In this document: piece after piece, positions 27,576 through 35,034 of the stretch
Layout of the letters: each line of letters opens with the position of its first letter
Numbering within the stretch: position 1 is the first letter of the stretch
NCBI GenBank assembly: GCA_902765595.1
Contig: CACXAQ010000022.1
Location: 52,255 to 116,254, forward strand
Length of the DNA stretch: 64,000 nucleotides
Source of the DNA: Oscillospiraceae bacterium
Lineage (GTDB): Bacteria; Bacillota; Clostridia; Oscillospirales; Oscillospiraceae
Reading direction: 5' to 3'
Translations under genes and position numbers: made by a program
Notes under the pieces: generated by a model
The model's database searches: none
Seen by the model: only the letters and a program-made list of their open reading frames with translations
Told to the model about the DNA's origin: nothing

Positions 27576-28610
27576 ATGACAGACGCGCAAGTGATCCGGC
27601 AGGCCCTGCCCCGGATCGTGGACTGGTACGCCCGCAGCCGCCGGGTGCTGCCCTGGCGGGAGGCGCCCACGCCCTACCGGGTCTGGATCTCGGAGATCAT
27701 GCTCCAGCAGACCCGGATCGAGACCGTGATCCCCTATTACCGGCGCTTTCTTCAAGAATTGCCGGACACGGCGGCCCTGGCCGCCGTGGAGGAGGACCGG
27801 CTTTTGAAGCTCTGGGAGGGTCTGGGCTATTACAGCCGGGCCCGGAACCTGAAAAAGGCCGCCATGCTGGTGATGGAGCGGTACGGCGGCCAGCTGCCCC
27901 GGACTGCCGCGGAGCTGAAAAAGCTCCCCGGCATCGGGGACTATACCGCCGGGGCCATCGCCTCCATCGCCTGCGGCCAGCCCGAGCCCGCCGTGGACGG
28001 AAACGTCCTGCGGGTGCTCTCCCGGCTGCTTGCAAGCGAGGCGGACGTGCTCGCCCCCGCCGCCAAAAAAGCCATGACCGCCCTGCTCCGAGAGCACTAT
28101 CCCTCGGGGGAGGGCGCGGCCCTGTGCACCGAGGGGCTCATGGAGCTGGGCGAGACCGTCTGCGTCCCCAACGGCGAGGCCAAATGCCCCCTCTGCCCCC
28201 TGCGGAGCCTCTGCCGGGCTTATCGGGCCGGGACCGTGGACCGCTACCCGGTGAAGGCCCCGCCCCGCCCCCGGCGGATCGAAGAGCGGACGGTGCTGCT
28301 GCTCTGCTCCGGCGGGCGCTATGCCATCCGGCAGCGGCCGGAGAAGGGCCTGCTGGCGGGGCTCTGGGAATTCCCCGGCCTGGAGCGCCGGGAGAGCGAG
28401 GAGGGCCTCCGCGTCCTGTTCCCCGCGGCCCTCTCCGTCACGCCTCTCGGCCCCGCCCGCCACGTCTTCACCCATGTGGAGTGGCACATGGAGGGCTATC
28501 GCATCGAGCTGCCCCGGGAGCTCGAGGGCTACACCTGGGAAACGCCCCAGGCCATCCGGGCGCGCTACTCCTTCCCCACCGCCCTGAAGGCCTACCTGGA
28601 CATAATATGA
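27576..28610 (+). CDS. mutY: A/G-specific adenine DNA glycosylase
   Basis: MutY removes adenine mispaired with 8-oxoguanine. The 344-residue protein has the helix-hairpin-helix LPGIGDYTAGAIASIA with the catalytic Asp in AVDGNVLRVLSR, QQTRIETVIPYYRRF, and a C-terminal 4Fe-4S loop C-x7-C-x2-C-x5-C ending CPLCPLRSLC (one residue longer in the first gap than the usual C-x6-C). A NUDIX-like MutT domain follows (RPEKGLLAGLWEFPG, HVFTHVEWHMEGY). ATG 27576 has GAGGTG 5 bp upstream. It is monocistronic between two terminators. Confidence 0.96.
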   Translation: MTDAQVIRQALPRIVDWYARSRRVLPWREAPTPYRVWISEIMLQQTRIETVIPYYRRFLQELPDTAALAAVEEDRLLKLWEGLGYYSRARNLKKAAMLVMERYGGQLPRTAAELKKLPGIGDYTAGAIASIACGQPEPAVDGNVLRVLSRLLASEADVLAPAAKKAMTALLREHYPSGEGAALCTEGLMELGETVCVPNGEAKCPLCPLRSLCRAYRAGTVDRYPVKAPPRPRRIEERTVLLLCSGGRYAIRQRPEKGLLAGLWEFPGLERRESEEGLRVLFPAALSVTPLGPARHVFTHVEWHMEGYRIELPRELEGYTWETPQAIRARYSFPTALKAYLDII

Positions 28611-28641
28611 AAAACCGGCTGTTAAAAACAGCCGGTTTTTT
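28611..28641 (+). terminator. Intrinsic terminator of mutY
   Basis: Stem AAAACCGGCTGTT/AACAGCCGGTTTT with a 3-base loop and T-run, overlapping the end of the gene. Confidence 0.9.
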
Positions 28642-28770
28642 GCCCCAACGCAACCATTATATGATGAAAGCTTCCGCTCTGTCAAGGACGTATCCCGTCA
28701 TTTTAACGAATAATCTGAAATATCAGCCCTTTATACAAGTTTGATTTAGCAATTTTGTATAGTTTTCCTC

Positions 28771-28799
28771 TTGCATTTCTCGATCTGCTCTGCTATAGT
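28771..28799 (+). promoter_or_regulatory. Promoter of the structured RNA gene
   Basis: TTGCAT (28771-28776), exactly 17 bp, then TATAGT (28794-28799). Transcription is expected to begin near 28806. Confidence 0.75.
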
Positions 28800-29008
28800 A
28801 TAGCCACAAGGATGAAAGTCCGTTATCCATATAGGCAAGTCCCGTGGAATGGGAGTCTGTGGACGCTGCTGGGGATGCGCCAGCGGGAACGACGGGTAAG
28901 AGCATACCTCACTTATGAGGATGGGGGAAGGACCCCAACAAGAACACCGATAGCGAGTCCCGTGAACGACACAGCGGCAAAAAATCTGAAGAAAGAGAGG
29001 TAACCAGG

Positions 29009-29038
29009 ATGTTAGATACCAAGAACGCGAAGAAGTAG
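29009..29038 (+). CDS. Possible nine-residue peptide at the 3' end of the structured RNA
   Basis: ATG 29009 starts MLDTKNAKK and ends at TAG 29036-29038, where the terminator stem begins. A good ribosome-binding site (AGAGAGG, 28993-28999) lies 9 bp upstream. It could be a real leader or small peptide, or an accidental frame in conserved RNA. Nothing recognisable in sequence. Confidence 0.3.
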   Translation: MLDTKNAKK

Positions 29039-29098
29039 CCCCTGACTGTGTGAAAAATCTGATGTGTCACGGTCAGGGGCTGCTTCTTTTTTTGTCTT
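29037..29098 (+). terminator. Intrinsic terminator of the structured RNA
   Basis: A 14-bp stem AGCCCCTGACTGTG/CACGGTCAGGGGCT (one G-U pair), a 17-base loop and a T-rich tail. A weaker CATGC/GCATG hairpin with T7 follows at about 29108-29137. Confidence 0.85.
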
Positions 29099-29141
29099 TT
29101 TCCGCTCATGCTCTCGGGCATGGCGTTCTTTTTTTGCCTTT

Positions 29142-29534
29142 TCATGGCAGTTTGGCCAGGGCCTTTTCCAGGAAGCGCTGGTTCTGGATGATGAAGCGCT
29201 CGTGCCGTCCCTCGCCGATCAGCTCCTCCCCCGCCCAGGCGCGGACGGTGAAGACCAGCCTCCGGCGGTCCGCCTGCTCAAGCTCGCTCTCGGCCCGGAC
29301 CGTGAGGCCCACGGGCGTGGCCGCCAGATGGGACACTTCCAGCCGGGTGCCCACGGTGCCCTCCCCTTCCCGGAGGAAGGGCTGCACGGAGGAGGCGGCC
29401 GCCTGCTCCATCAGGGCCAGCATGGCCGGCGTTGCAAAGACCGGCAGCAGGCCGCTGCCCATGGCGGCGGCGGTATTTTTTTCGGTGACCTCGGTTTCCG
29501 CATGGCCCAAAAGGCCGGGGCGCAGTTCGTCCAT
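29142..29534 (-). CDS. Thioesterase family protein (FlK-like hot-dog fold)
   Basis: A 130-residue protein with the pattern of FlK-type thioesterases: VTEKNTAAAMGSGLLPVFATPAMLALMEQAA, then GTRLEVSHLAATPVGLTV and a final GRHERFIIQ strand. The conserved Thr-Glu-His set of the family can be placed at the T of ATPAM, the E of LMEQAA and the H of VSHLAATP. It would hydrolyse a small acyl-CoA, substrate unknown. It directly follows the MBL hydrolase gene (2-bp gap), suggesting one transcript. Confidence 0.85.
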   Translation of the reverse strand: MDELRPGLLGHAETEVTEKNTAAAMGSGLLPVFATPAMLALMEQAAASSVQPFLREGEGTVGTRLEVSHLAATPVGLTVRAESELEQADRRRLVFTVRAWAGEELIGEGRHERFIIQNQRFLEKALAKLP

Positions 29535-29535
29535 A

Positions 29536-30249
29536 TCATTTCCTCCTGATTAGTCTGCTGAGCAGGCTCTTTTTTTCTGCCTTTTTCTCTTCCGCCGGGA
29601 TCAGATCGCGCCATCCCGCGGGGCCCAGGTATTTCAGCACCGCCACCTGGGGCTCCAGATCCGCCGTGACGGTGAGGGTGTCGGTGTCGTAGCGGTGGAT
29701 GAAGGCGTCGGCGTCGAAGTACTTGATAAACTCCTCCACGCTCTCCAGCCTGTGGGCGCCCCGGTTTTCGTCCCGGTAATGCATGGGGATGATGACCTTG
29801 GCCATGATCTCGTCGGTGGCCCGCTTGGCCTCCTGGGAGGGCAGGGCCGTGGCGGAGCCGGCGCAGATCATGCACACGTCCGCCCCGAAGAGCCGGGAGA
29901 TCTGGCCCCCGTCCAGCTGGGTGCCCAGATCGCCCATGTGCACCAGCTTGAGCCCGTCGGCCTCCAGGATGTGGATCTTGGTGAAGCCCCGCCAGTTGCC
30001 CATCTTGAACTCATGGGGCGCGGTGAGGGCGGTGATGTGGAAGGGGCAGTCGCTCTCCGGCCGGCCGGAGAGGATGACGCCCTCCCGGTAGTTGTGGCCG
30101 AAGTGCTCGTGGCTCACCAGGAGCTTATCCGCCTTGACGCGCAGCTTGGGGTAGCCGGCGGTATAATCGCTGTTATAGGGGTCGATGAGGACCGTATAGC
30201 CCTTGTGGGTGATGGCAAAACAGGCATGTCCCAGCCATTGAATGGTCAT
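29536..30249 (-). CDS. MBL-fold metal-dependent hydrolase (UlaG/UPF0173-like)
   Basis: The 237-residue protein starts MTIQWLGHACFAITHKGYTVLIDPYN, the usual beginning of the UlaG-like beta-lactamase-fold hydrolases, and continues LLVSHEHFGHN, HMGDLGTQLDG and IPMHYRDENRGAHRLES. The metal motif reads H-x-H-x-G-H: the aspartate of the usual H-x-H-x-D-H is glycine (codon GGC). The remaining ligands (the later His and Asp) are present. The start is placed at 30249 with GGAG upstream. The upstream 26 codons lie in a repeat. The reaction is unknown. Confidence 0.85.
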   Translation of the reverse strand: MTIQWLGHACFAITHKGYTVLIDPYNSDYTAGYPKLRVKADKLLVSHEHFGHNYREGVILSGRPESDCPFHITALTAPHEFKMGNWRGFTKIHILEADGLKLVHMGDLGTQLDGGQISRLFGADVCMICAGSATALPSQEAKRATDEIMAKVIIPMHYRDENRGAHRLESVEEFIKYFDADAFIHRYDTDTLTVTADLEPQVAVLKYLGPAGWRDLIPAEEKKAEKKSLLSRLIRRK

Positions 30250-30267
30250 TTCCGATCTCCTTCCTTG

Positions 30268-30415
30268 TTGGCCCCCTTGCCTAAAGGGGGCTCCCGCCGC
30301 AGGCGGGTGGGGGATTTTGCCGGTCAACTGGCCCGCTCACGGCGGGGCGCGGTATGAGAACGCATATCCCCCCGGCTTCGCTCCGCTCAGCCACCCCCCT
30401 TTAGGCAAGGGGGGC
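30268..30415. repeat. Two hairpin repeats in opposite orientation
   Basis: A CCCCCTTGCCTAAAGGGGG element with inner stem CCCGCC/GGCGGG (30270-30315) and an inverted copy ending CCCCCCTTTAGGCAAGGGGG (about 30365-30412), filling the gap between the DUF4037 and MBL genes. Confidence 0.75.
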
Positions 30416-30430
30416 GCATCCCGCATTCGT

Positions 30431-31345
30431 TTATCCTTCCATCACGTGCAGCGCCCGGAGCTGGGGATTCTCGATCCGGCGCTGGACGGCGAAGGCGTGG
30501 GGCTCCAGATAGTCCCAGGTCCCCTCGCTGAGTCCCTGGGCCCGCAGCTCTCCGGCCAGGGTGGCGCAGAGGTCCTCGATCACCCCGCTGCGCAGGGCCG
30601 GGTCCCGCTCGCCGGTGAGCAGGAATTCCAGCGCGGTCCGGAGCTTTCCCAGCTTCGGCAGCCCGTCCATGCCCCGCAGCATCCACTTGGTGTAGGGCAT
30701 GTGCCGCCGCTCCAGCAGGTAGATGGCGCCGCAGGCCGCCCGGACAAAGTCCTGCAGCTCCAGCTCCGCGGCCCCCTCCTCCCCGTGGCGGAGGCAGCGT
30801 TCGTAATTGTACTGGCCGCTCTGGGCCATCTCGATGAGCCGGGCCGCCAGCTTCTTTTTCCGCACGTCCTCGGGCATGCCGTGAAGCAGCTTCTCCCGGA
30901 CGGCTGTAAACTCACCCAGATCGTCCCGAAAGACGGCCCCGTTTGTGGCCTCGGCCAGGGCGTGGGCGGGCAGGGACAGCCATTGCTGCCAGCTTTCCGG
31001 CGCGCCCGGGCTGCCGGTATAGCGCCGGTAGAAGAAGGCCGTGCGGTGCACGCCGCAGTTGTCCTCCCCCAGGGCGCTGTGCCCGGACCCGGCCCCCAGG
31101 GGCAGACTGCGGTAGGCCCGGGACAGGGCCACGCCGTAGCGCAGGTCGTCCTCGTCCGTGAGCCAGAGGCAGAAGCCCCGGGCAAAATCGTGGTCCCGGG
31201 AGATCTCGTCGTCAAAGCCGTAGCATTCCGAGCCCCGGCCCGCCAGGCCTACGGCGATCCGGCCCTCCAGCTCCGGGAACTGCTGGCGGAGCATGGGCCG
31301 GCCGAACTCCTCATAGAGGGCCCGGGCCTCCTCAAGTCCCCGCAT
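30431..31345 (-). CDS. DUF4037 domain protein (nucleotidyltransferase-like)
   Basis: A 304-residue protein with the signature GSECYGFDDEISRDHDFARGFCLWL at about residues 38-62, typical of DUF4037 proteins, whose N-terminal part looks like a minimal nucleotidyltransferase core. The C-terminal half is helical (QYNYERCLRHGE, KWMLRGMDGLPKLG). No biochemical function is established. Its ATG overlaps the end of the upstream TPR gene by 14 bp, so the two are translated together and probably interact. It is the last gene of that minus-strand pair. Confidence 0.85.
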   Translation of the reverse strand: MRGLEEARALYEEFGRPMLRQQFPELEGRIAVGLAGRGSECYGFDDEISRDHDFARGFCLWLTDEDDLRYGVALSRAYRSLPLGAGSGHSALGEDNCGVHRTAFFYRRYTGSPGAPESWQQWLSLPAHALAEATNGAVFRDDLGEFTAVREKLLHGMPEDVRKKKLAARLIEMAQSGQYNYERCLRHGEEGAAELELQDFVRAACGAIYLLERRHMPYTKWMLRGMDGLPKLGKLRTALEFLLTGERDPALRSGVIEDLCATLAGELRAQGLSEGTWDYLEPHAFAVQRRIENPQLRALHVMEG

Positions 31346-32147
31346 AGATCTTTTCCGCCCTTTCTTTCAACTCTTTGGCATAGAGAAAATACCCGAAGTA
31401 ATCAAAGCTGGGGGCGCACTTGGAGATGGTGAAGGCGTGGTAGCCGTTTCGCGGCAGCCCGGGGGCGTTCAGGTGCTCCCAGGCCTTCTCCATGCACTCC
31501 CCGATCCTGGGGTCCTCCGGGTCCTGCCGGTCGTAGAGCTCCGCCAGGTTGCACCAGGTGACCGCCAGCTCGTTGTCCGGATCCTTGCAGCGGGCGATGA
31601 CCCCCAGGGCCAGCCGGAAGGTCTGCTCGGCGCTGCGGTAGTCCTCCACGTCCTCGTAGCTCAGGGCCATGTTGTTGTAGAGCCCGCCGAAGCGGTAGTC
31701 CGTGGGGTCCAGGTTGTTCCCGTAGACCCTTGCCACGTGCCGGAACACCGGCAGGGACTCCGCCGCGAGGCCGAAGCATTTCATGGTGGTGGCCGCGTTG
31801 AGGAGAACGGTGGCGCCGGAGACGGTGGTCCCCATCCGGTGGACGCGGATCAGCTCCATGGCCTCATTCACCGCGGCGATGCCCTTCTCCCGGTTCCCGT
31901 CCCGCCGGTGGTAGCCCAGCAGCTCGCTGAGCATGCTCAGCTCTCCCCGCCAGTCGCCGATGGTCCGGGCCCGGTCCCGCCAGCCCTCCAGCAGGGCCAG
32001 GGCGTCCTGTTCCCGGCCGGCGTTGTAGAGTCCGTCCAGCTCCCGGATCACCCCGGGCACGTCGATGCTCTCCCGGCAGGGCTCCGCGTCCGGGGTCCCG
32101 GTATAGAGGCTGCTGTCAAAGCAGCAGCAGGGTTCCAGATAGTCCAT
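31332..32147 (-). CDS. Tetratricopeptide repeat protein
   Basis: From ATG 32147 (GAGG 6 bp upstream) the protein is 271 residues, starting MDYLEPCCCFDSS with three adjacent cysteines. Helical TPR-type units follow: LDGLYNAGREQDALALLEGW, LLNAATTMKCFGLAAESLPVF, NNMALSYEDVEDYRSAEQTF and WCNLAELYDRQDPEDPRIGE. It is likely a protein-interaction scaffold for the DUF4037 protein translated from the overlapping frame. A longer start at 32195 would run into the promoter of the divergent gene. Confidence 0.8.
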   Translation of the reverse strand: MDYLEPCCCFDSSLYTGTPDAEPCRESIDVPGVIRELDGLYNAGREQDALALLEGWRDRARTIGDWRGELSMLSELLGYHRRDGNREKGIAAVNEAMELIRVHRMGTTVSGATVLLNAATTMKCFGLAAESLPVFRHVARVYGNNLDPTDYRFGGLYNNMALSYEDVEDYRSAEQTFRLALGVIARCKDPDNELAVTWCNLAELYDRQDPEDPRIGECMEKAWEHLNAPGLPRNGYHAFTISKCAPSFDYFGYFLYAKELKERAEKIYAGT

Positions 32148-32159
32148 AAAAAACCTCAC

Positions 32160-32188
32160 TTGATAGTTCTTCGGGCTTTGGATATAAT
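32160..32188 (+). promoter_or_regulatory. Promoter of the YyaL-type gene
   Basis: TTGATA (32160-32165), a 17-bp spacer and TATAAT (32183-32188). The 80-nt leader contains a GGAACGCC/GGCGTTTC hairpin (about 32201-32222) sharing TTGCGGCGTTTCGCCAT with the hairpin at 25246. Confidence 0.7.
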
Positions 32189-32276
32189 AATGCATGAGCG
32201 GAACGCCTTGCGGCGTTTCGCCATTAGATAATTATTATAATGCAAAAGCCCAGCCCTGTAAATAAGGAGAATCACC

Positions 32277-34262
32277 ATGTCCAATCATCTTGCAAACGAG
32301 CGCTCGCCCTATCTGCTGCAGCACGCGGAAAACCCCGTGGATTGGTATCCCTGGGGGGAGGCGGCCTTTGAAAAGGCCCGGCGGGAGCAGAAGCCCGTCT
32401 TCCTCTCCATCGGCTACGCCACCTGCCACTGGTGCCATGTGATGGCCCGGGAGTCCTTTGAAAGCGAGGCCGTGGCCCGGATCCTGAATCAGAGCTTTGT
32501 TTCCGTGAAGGTGGACCGGGAGGAGCGGCCGGACGTGGACGCGGTGTATATGGAGGCCTGCACCGCCCTGAACGGCAGCGGCGGCTGGCCCCTCACCATT
32601 ATCATGACCCCGGAGAAGCAGCCCTTCTTCGCCGGCACCTACCTGCCCCGGGAGAACCGGGGGCGGCAGCTGGGGCTGATCCCCCTGCTGCAGGCGGTGG
32701 CCGCCAAGTGGGAGCGGGACCGGGCGGGCCTTACGAAGACCGCCGGGGAGCTGACCGCCTATCTGAACCGGGAAGGCGGCGCCGTCTCCGGCACGCTGGA
32801 CCCCAGCCTCCCCGGCAAGGCCTATGAGCAGCTCCGCGCCTCTTTCGACAAGGAATACGGCGGCTTCGGCACGGCCCCCAAGTTCCCCACGCCCCAGAAC
32901 CTGCTCTTCCTGCTGCGCTACGCCGCTCTCTCCGGCGAAAAGGCTGCCCGGCAGATGGCCGAGCAGACCCTGCAGCAGATGGCCCGGGGCGGCATCTACG
33001 ACCAGTTCGGCGGGGGCTTCGCCCGCTACTCCACGGACCGGGAGTGGCTGGCCCCCCACTTTGAAAAGACCCTCTATGACAACGCCCTGCTGGCCCTCTG
33101 CTATACCGAGGCCTGGCAGGAGGGGCACTTCGCCCTGTACCGAAGGGTTTCCGAGGAGACCCTGGACTACTGTCTGCGGGAGCTGCGCTCCCCCCTGGGC
33201 GGCTTTACCAGCGGCCAGGACGCGGACAGCGAGGGGGAAGAGGGCAAGTTCTATCTCTTCACCCCGGAGGAGGTCAAATCCGTCCTGGGCGAGGACGAGG
33301 GGCGCCACTTCTGCGAGTGCTACGACATCACCGCCGAGGGCAACTTCCACGGGAAGAGCATCCCGAACCTGCTGCTGAACCAGCGCTGGAACCTGCTGCC
33401 CGAGGGCTACGCCGACTATCGGCTGCGGCTGCGGGAGTACCGGGCCGGGCGGATGGCCCTGCGCACCGACCGGAAGCTGCTGACCGCCTGGAACGGCATG
33501 CTGCTCATGGCCCTGAGCCGGGCGGCCCGGGCCTTTGACCGGGCGGACTACGCCGACGCGGCCCGAGCCCTCGCCGCCTTCCTGCTGGACACCGCCGGGG
33601 CCGGGACCCCGGAGGCGCTGCGGGCGGTCTGCTATGAGGGCGGGGACGGCCCCGCGCTGCCCGCTCAGCTGGACGACTACGCCTTTGCCGCCCTGGGTCT
33701 TCTGGAGCTCTACCCCCTGGACTATGACGCCTCTCTGCTGCTCCATGCCCTGGCCCTGGCCGAGCAGATCCCGGCCCACTTCGCCGCCCCCGAGGGGGGC
33801 TTCTATCGGACCTCCGACCGGGCGGAGACCCTCATCAAGCGGCCCCGGGAGCTCTACGACGGGGCCCTCCCCTCCGGCAACAGCGCCGCGGCGGTGCTCT
33901 TCGACCTGCTGCGCCGCCTCAGCGGTGAGGAGCGCTGGCGGGAGGCGGCGGAAAAGCAGGCGGCCTTCCTCTGCGGCGCGGCGGGGGCCTACCCGGTGGG
34001 CAGCGCCTTCGGGCTGCTGGGCCTGCTGGGTCTGCTCTACCCCACAAAGGAGCTGGTCTGCGCGGCGGAGTCCGTCCCGCCCCTGCTGGGGAAGATCACC
34101 GGCCGCTGGGACCCCAGCCTCACGGCCCTGCTGAAGCGGCCCGGAGACGAAGCGCTCTCTTCCTTCGCCCCCTTCACCGCGGGCTACGGCATGCAGGCCG
34201 GCAAGCCCACCTACTATCTCTGTGAAAACGGCGCCTGCAGCCTACCCTTTACGGAAGACTGA
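32277..34262 (+). CDS. Thioredoxin-domain protein of the YyaL/DUF255 family
   Basis: The 661-residue cytoplasmic protein has an N-terminal thioredoxin-like domain (about 1-160) with the redox-type pair C50-H-W-C53 in [11 protein letters not shown] long alpha/alpha-toroid domain follows ([60 protein letters not shown]) similar to N-acylglucosamine epimerase folds. The family (bacterial YyaL, animal SPATA20) is widely conserved without a proven reaction. ATG 32277 has AAGGAG about 6 bp upstream. It is monocistronic behind its own promoter. Confidence 0.93.
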   Translation: MSNHLANERSPYLLQHAENPVDWYPWGEAAFEKARREQKPVFLSIGYATCHWCHVMARESFESEAVARILNQSFVSVKVDREERPDVDAVYMEACTALNGSGGWPLTIIMTPEKQPFFAGTYLPRENRGRQLGLIPLLQAVAAKWERDRAGLTKTAGELTAYLNREGGAVSGTLDPSLPGKAYEQLRASFDKEYGGFGTAPKFPTPQNLLFLLRYAALSGEKAARQMAEQTLQQMARGGIYDQFGGGFARYSTDREWLAPHFEKTLYDNALLALCYTEAWQEGHFALYRRVSEETLDYCLRELRSPLGGFTSGQDADSEGEEGKFYLFTPEEVKSVLGEDEGRHFCECYDITAEGNFHGKSIPNLLLNQRWNLLPEGYADYRLRLREYRAGRMALRTDRKLLTAWNGMLLMALSRAARAFDRADYADAARALAAFLLDTAGAGTPEALRAVCYEGGDGPALPAQLDDYAFAALGLLELYPLDYDASLLLHALALAEQIPAHFAAPEGGFYRTSDRAETLIKRPRELYDGALPSGNSAAAVLFDLLRRLSGEERWREAAEKQAAFLCGAAGAYPVGSAFGLLGLLGLLYPTKELVCAAESVPPLLGKITGRWDPSLTALLKRPGDEALSSFAPFTAGYGMQAGKPTYYLCENGACSLPFTED

Positions 34263-34271
34263 CCCTTCAAC

Positions 34272-34309
34272 GGAAATACCCCCTCGCCTCCCGGCGAGGG
34301 GGTATTTCC
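34272..34309. terminator. Long perfect hairpin between convergent genes
   Basis: A 17-bp perfect stem (GGAAATACCCCCTCGCC and its complement) with loop TCCC lies between the YyaL-type gene and the converging DUF6320 gene. It has no clear T-run. It probably serves both directions. Confidence 0.65.
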
Positions 34310-34319
34310 ATAGCATCTT

Positions 34320-35021
34320 TCAGATGAAGAACCGCTTGTGCAGGCTTTCCCGCAGGGGCGGGCAGAGTCCGATGACCACCAGCATCAGCCCCACCAGGAA
34401 CAGCACCGACAGCGGGTACAGGGACCACCAGAGCATGGGCAGCCCAAAGGCCACGTGATCCAGAAATTCGATCAGCACGCACAGGCCTCCGCAGGCCATG
34501 AAGCCCCCGCCCAGGATATACAGCACCCGATGGCGCCGCCCGCGCACCGCGTAGCGCAGCAGCACGATCTGCGCCTCCAGGATCAGCAGCAGCGCGCCCC
34601 CCACCGGGAAGGCGAAGGGCAGGAACCAGCTGCCTCCGGTCTTCTGGGAGATGTAGAGGCTAAGCCCCAGCAGCGCGGCCATGTCCAGGGGGAAGAAGAT
34701 CACGGGGTTGGGCTTTGAAAACCACAGGGGCAGGCACACCAGCACATAGGCCGTGAGCACCCCGAAGCAGACGTAGCCGCTCCAGTCCACGGCGCCGTTC
34801 ATATTCAGGTCGATCAGCAGGCACACCAGCAGGGGGATGGCAAAGAGGAAGCTGATGATGAAGAGCAGTCCCCCGTGGCGCACCCGCTCCCCCTCGGTAT
34901 AGCGGGGATAGGGCGCCGCCTCCGGCGACTCCTTCAGCTCCGGGTGCCAGACCCGCAGCCCGCAGAGGGGGCAGCGTTCCACGCCCTTTTGCAGCTCCAC
35001 GCCGCATTGTACACAATACAT
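34320..35021 (-). CDS. DUF6320-like zinc-ribbon membrane protein
   Basis: The 233-residue protein begins with a zinc ribbon MYCVQCGVELQKGVERCPLCGL (C-x2-C...C-x2-C), followed after residue 50 by about six hydrophobic segments. The last residues are basic (LHKRFFI). It fits the DUF6320 group often found beside alcohol-acetyltransferase-like genes, as here: the acetyltransferase gene lies 13 bp upstream on the same strand. The function is unknown. The pair suggests membrane-linked lipid or ester modification. Confidence 0.75.
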   Translation of the reverse strand: MYCVQCGVELQKGVERCPLCGLRVWHPELKESPEAAPYPRYTEGERVRHGGLLFIISFLFAIPLLVCLLIDLNMNGAVDWSGYVCFGVLTAYVLVCLPLWFSKPNPVIFFPLDMAALLGLSLYISQKTGGSWFLPFAFPVGGALLLILEAQIVLLRYAVRGRRHRVLYILGGGFMACGGLCVLIEFLDHVAFGLPMLWWSLYPLSVLFLVGLMLVVIGLCPPLRESLHKRFFI

Positions 35022-35034
35022 AGGCTTTTCCTCC

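Larger units (their letters stand above)
28806..29098 (+). ncRNA. Structured non-coding RNA, about 290 nt; raiA-like motif is one candidate
   Basis: An independent transcription unit with its own promoter and terminator and no long reading frame. The body has several local stems: GCTGG/CCAGC (about 28869-28885), CCTCA/TGAGG (about 28908-28921), TGGGG/CCCCA (about 28922-28938), and GGAT/ATCC near the 5' end. Purine-rich unpaired stretches such as GAACGACGGGTAAGAGC and GAAAGAGAGGTAACC resemble conserved internal loops. Length, host group and style remind me of the raiA RNA motif, but I cannot confirm this by eye and no raiA gene is adjacent. A nine-codon frame lies at the 3' end. Confidence 0.65.

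Noticed and set aside
28806-29098. RNase P RNA
   Set aside because: A GATGAAAGTCC stretch and GGGTAAGAGC recall RNase P conserved regions, but the length is too short and the other universal segments (for example the ACAGAAA region and long P-helices) are not present.
28806-29098. tmRNA with a tag peptide
   Set aside because: The short frame does not end in the usual Ala-Ala tag, there is no tRNA-like end with CCA, and the terminator overlaps the stop codon.
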